A stretch of DNA of 23,490 nucleotides, taken from the NCBI RefSeq assembly GCF_946479885.1, contig NZ_CAMLHM010000055.1, positions 1 through 23,490 on the forward strand, in the 5' to 3' direction. The DNA comes from an uncultured Devosia sp. Lineage in GTDB: Bacteria; Pseudomonadota; Alphaproteobacteria; Rhizobiales; Devosiaceae. Within the stretch, counting starts at the first letter, position 1. The number at the start of each line of letters is the position of its first letter. The notes below the pieces were generated by a model. It saw nothing but the letters and a program-made list of their open reading frames with translations. It was not told where the DNA came from and did no database searches. Made by a program: the position numbers and the translations under genes. Positions 22,029-23,490 of the stretch are shown here, piece after piece.

Positions 22029-23490
22029 CGATTGCTCAGCCTTCCCTCGATCTGGCTCAGCACCGAAAACGCTGCGCTCAGCACGTTGGTGCCGGGGCCG
22101 AAAATGCCGGCCACGCCGCAATCGAACAGGAAGTCGTAGTCCTGCTCGGGGATGACGCCGCCCACGATGACGGTGACCTCGCCCAGTTCGCGGTCCCGCA
22201 ATGCCGCGATCAGTTCGGGCACCAGCGTCTTGTGCCCGGCGGCGAGCGAGGAGACGCCGACCGCGTCGACCTTGAGGTCGTCGACATGGGCGGCGACCTC
22301 AGGGGCCGTTTCGAACAGGTCGCCCATATGCACGGCAAAGCCCAGATCGGCGAAGGCCGAGGCGATGATCTTGGCGCCGCGATCGTGGCCGTCCTGGCCC
22401 ATCTTGGCGATGAAGATCGAGGGGGCGCGGCCGCGGGCGGCCTTGAAGGCGTCGATGCGGCCGGCAATGGCAGAGAATTCGGGGTCGTCGCCATAGCCGC
22501 CGGCATAGACGCCGGAAATGACGCGGGTGACGGCCGAATGGCGGCCGAATACGTCTTCCATCGCCTGGCTGATCTCGCCCAGGGTGGCGCGGGCGCGGGC
22601 TGCCTCGATGGCCGCTTCGAGCAGGTTACCCTCGTCCTTGGCGGCGTATTCGCGGAGGGCCGACAGCATGGACTGGCACTTGGCTTCGTCGCGCGTGGCG
22701 CGAACGCGTTGCAGCAGTGCCACCTGTTCGGCGCGCACCTTGGCATTGTCGATCTGCCGCACCTCGATGGCGTCCTCGACGTCGAGCCGGTAGCGGTTGA
22801 CGCCGACAATGACATCCTCGCCGCGATCGACCCGGGCCTGGCGCAGCGCCGCCGCCTTCTCGATTTCGAGCTTGGGCAGGCCAGATTGCACCGCCTGGGT
22901 CATGCCGCCAACGGCTTCGGCTTCGCCGATCAGGATCTTGGCGCCCTTGACCAGCTCAGCCGTCAGCGCCTCGACATAGTAGGAGCCGCCCAGCGGGTCG
23001 ACCACGTCGGTGATGCGGCTTTCATGCTGCAGGATCAGCTGGGTATTGCGGGCGATGCGACTGGAGAATTCGGTCGGCAGCGCGATGGCTTCGTCGAAGC
23101 TGTTGGTATGGAGCGACTGCGTGCCGCCCAACGTCGCCGCCAGCGCCTCGATGGTGGTGCGCACGATATTGTTGTGCGGGTCCTGCTCGGTCAGCGACAC
23201 GCCCGAGGTCTGGCAATGGGTGCGCAGCATCTTGGAGCGCGGGTCTTTCGCCCCGAGCCCCGTCATGATCTCGCTCCATAGCTGGCGGGCGGCGCGGAGC
23301 TTGGCGACTTCGAGGAAGAAGTTCATGCCGATGCCGAAAAAGAAGCTGAGGCGGCCGGCAAAGGCATCGATATCGAGGCCGCGCGCCTGGGCGGCGCGGA
23401 CATATTCCATGCCGTCGGCCAGGGTATAGGCCAGTTCCTGCACCGCCGTCGCCCCGGCCTCGTGCATGTGGTAGCCCGAGATCGAGATCG
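22025..23490 (-). CDS. scpA: Methylmalonyl-CoA mutase, 5' part cut by window edge
   Basis: About 487 C-terminal residues of the adenosylcobalamin-dependent mutase that converts (R)-methylmalonyl-CoA to succinyl-CoA. The frame is open at the right edge; the full enzyme is usually about 710-720 residues. Visible in order: substrate-barrel segments [79 protein letters not shown] and [13 protein letters not shown]. The C-terminal B12 domain follows, with the base-off/His-on motif DGHDRG inside [20 protein letters not shown], then [20 protein letters not shown] and [19 protein letters not shown]. All expected signature motifs are intact. The stop overlaps the epimerase start (ATGA). This is the bifunctional-length type with its own B12 domain; the alternative symbol mcmA or bhbA is used in some genomes. 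Confidence 0.96.
   Translation of the reverse strand, partial: ISISGYHMHEAGATAVQELAYTLADGMEYVRAAQARGLDIDAFAGRLSFFFGIGMNFFLEVAKLRAARQLWSEIMTGLGAKDPRSKMLRTHCQTSGVSLTEQDPHNNIVRTTIEALAATLGGTQSLHTNSFDEAIALPTEFSSRIARNTQLILQHESRITDVVDPLGGSYYVEALTAELVKGAKILIGEAEAVGGMTQAVQSGLPKLEIEKAAALRQARVDRGEDVIVGVNRYRLDVEDAIEVRQIDNAKVRAEQVALLQRVRATRDEAKCQSMLSALREYAAKDEGNLLEAAIEAARARATLGEISQAMEDVFGRHSAVTRVISGVYAGGYGDDPEFSAIAGRIDAFKAARGRAPSIFIAKMGQDGHDRGAKIIASAFADLGFAVHMGDLFETAPEVAAHVDDLKVDAVGVSSLAAGHKTLVPELIAALRDRELGEVTVIVGGVIPEQDYDFLFDCGVAGIFGPGTNVLSAAFSVLSQIEGRLSNR

Overview
The window is GC-rich and looks like an ordinary chromosomal stretch of an alphaproteobacterium, most probably Hyphomicrobiales and perhaps a Devosia-like genus. 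This is inferred from gene content, tightly overlapping operons, strong G/C at third codon positions and short GC-rich intergenic palindromes. No rRNA, tRNA, CRISPR array, integrase, transposase or prophage gene was seen. Both ends cut genes: an ABC-F ATPase (Uup) on the left and methylmalonyl-CoA mutase on the right.

Layout. 1-1495 holds the Uup C-terminal part (+). 1722-2774 is a LacI-family regulator (-), followed by about 530 bp with little coding content. 3310-3528 is a 72-residue orphan (+). Facing it is a minus-strand group: an RNA-ligase-like DUF1045 protein, phnM and phnN (6571 to 4173, tightly coupled), then three tiny overlapping genes of 49, 66 and about 69 residues (4108 to 3566), two of them membrane proteins. 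The last tiny gene has no standard start codon and seems to begin at a CTG overlapping the preceding stop. Divergent from the phn genes is a glycerate 2-kinase (6687-7943), with a possible degenerate Pho box between them.

8193-9131 encodes an L-arabinose/D-galactose 1-dehydrogenase (+). Opposing it are an aldo/keto reductase, a small secreted orphan and a VOC protein (-). 11327-16568 is a complete dppABCDF dipeptide importer operon (+), with a perfect 7-2-7 operator-like palindrome upstream of dppA and an 11-bp stem-loop between dppA and dppB. Then, all on the minus strand, come a Gfo/Idh/MocA oxidoreductase, a CHASE-PAS-GGDEF-EAL cyclic-di-GMP enzyme, and the apparent operon methylmalonyl-CoA mutase, methylmalonyl-CoA epimerase, GlpR-like DeoR regulator.

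How it works together. The gene content suggests a heterotroph scavenging peptides, sugars and phosphonates: Dpp import, oxidative pentose/hexose entry, glycerate phosphorylation, the PhnM/PhnN/DUF1045 branch of C-P lyase metabolism, and propionyl-CoA assimilation through methylmalonyl-CoA. Five intergenic regions carry long inverted-repeat elements of one C/G-run family (around 1548-1687, 7952-8087, 9161-9257, 16602-16717 and 17887-18016). They occupy three of the four convergent gene junctions. I found no convincing new defence or mobile system; the best unexplained items are the tiny membrane-gene trio and the palindromic element family.
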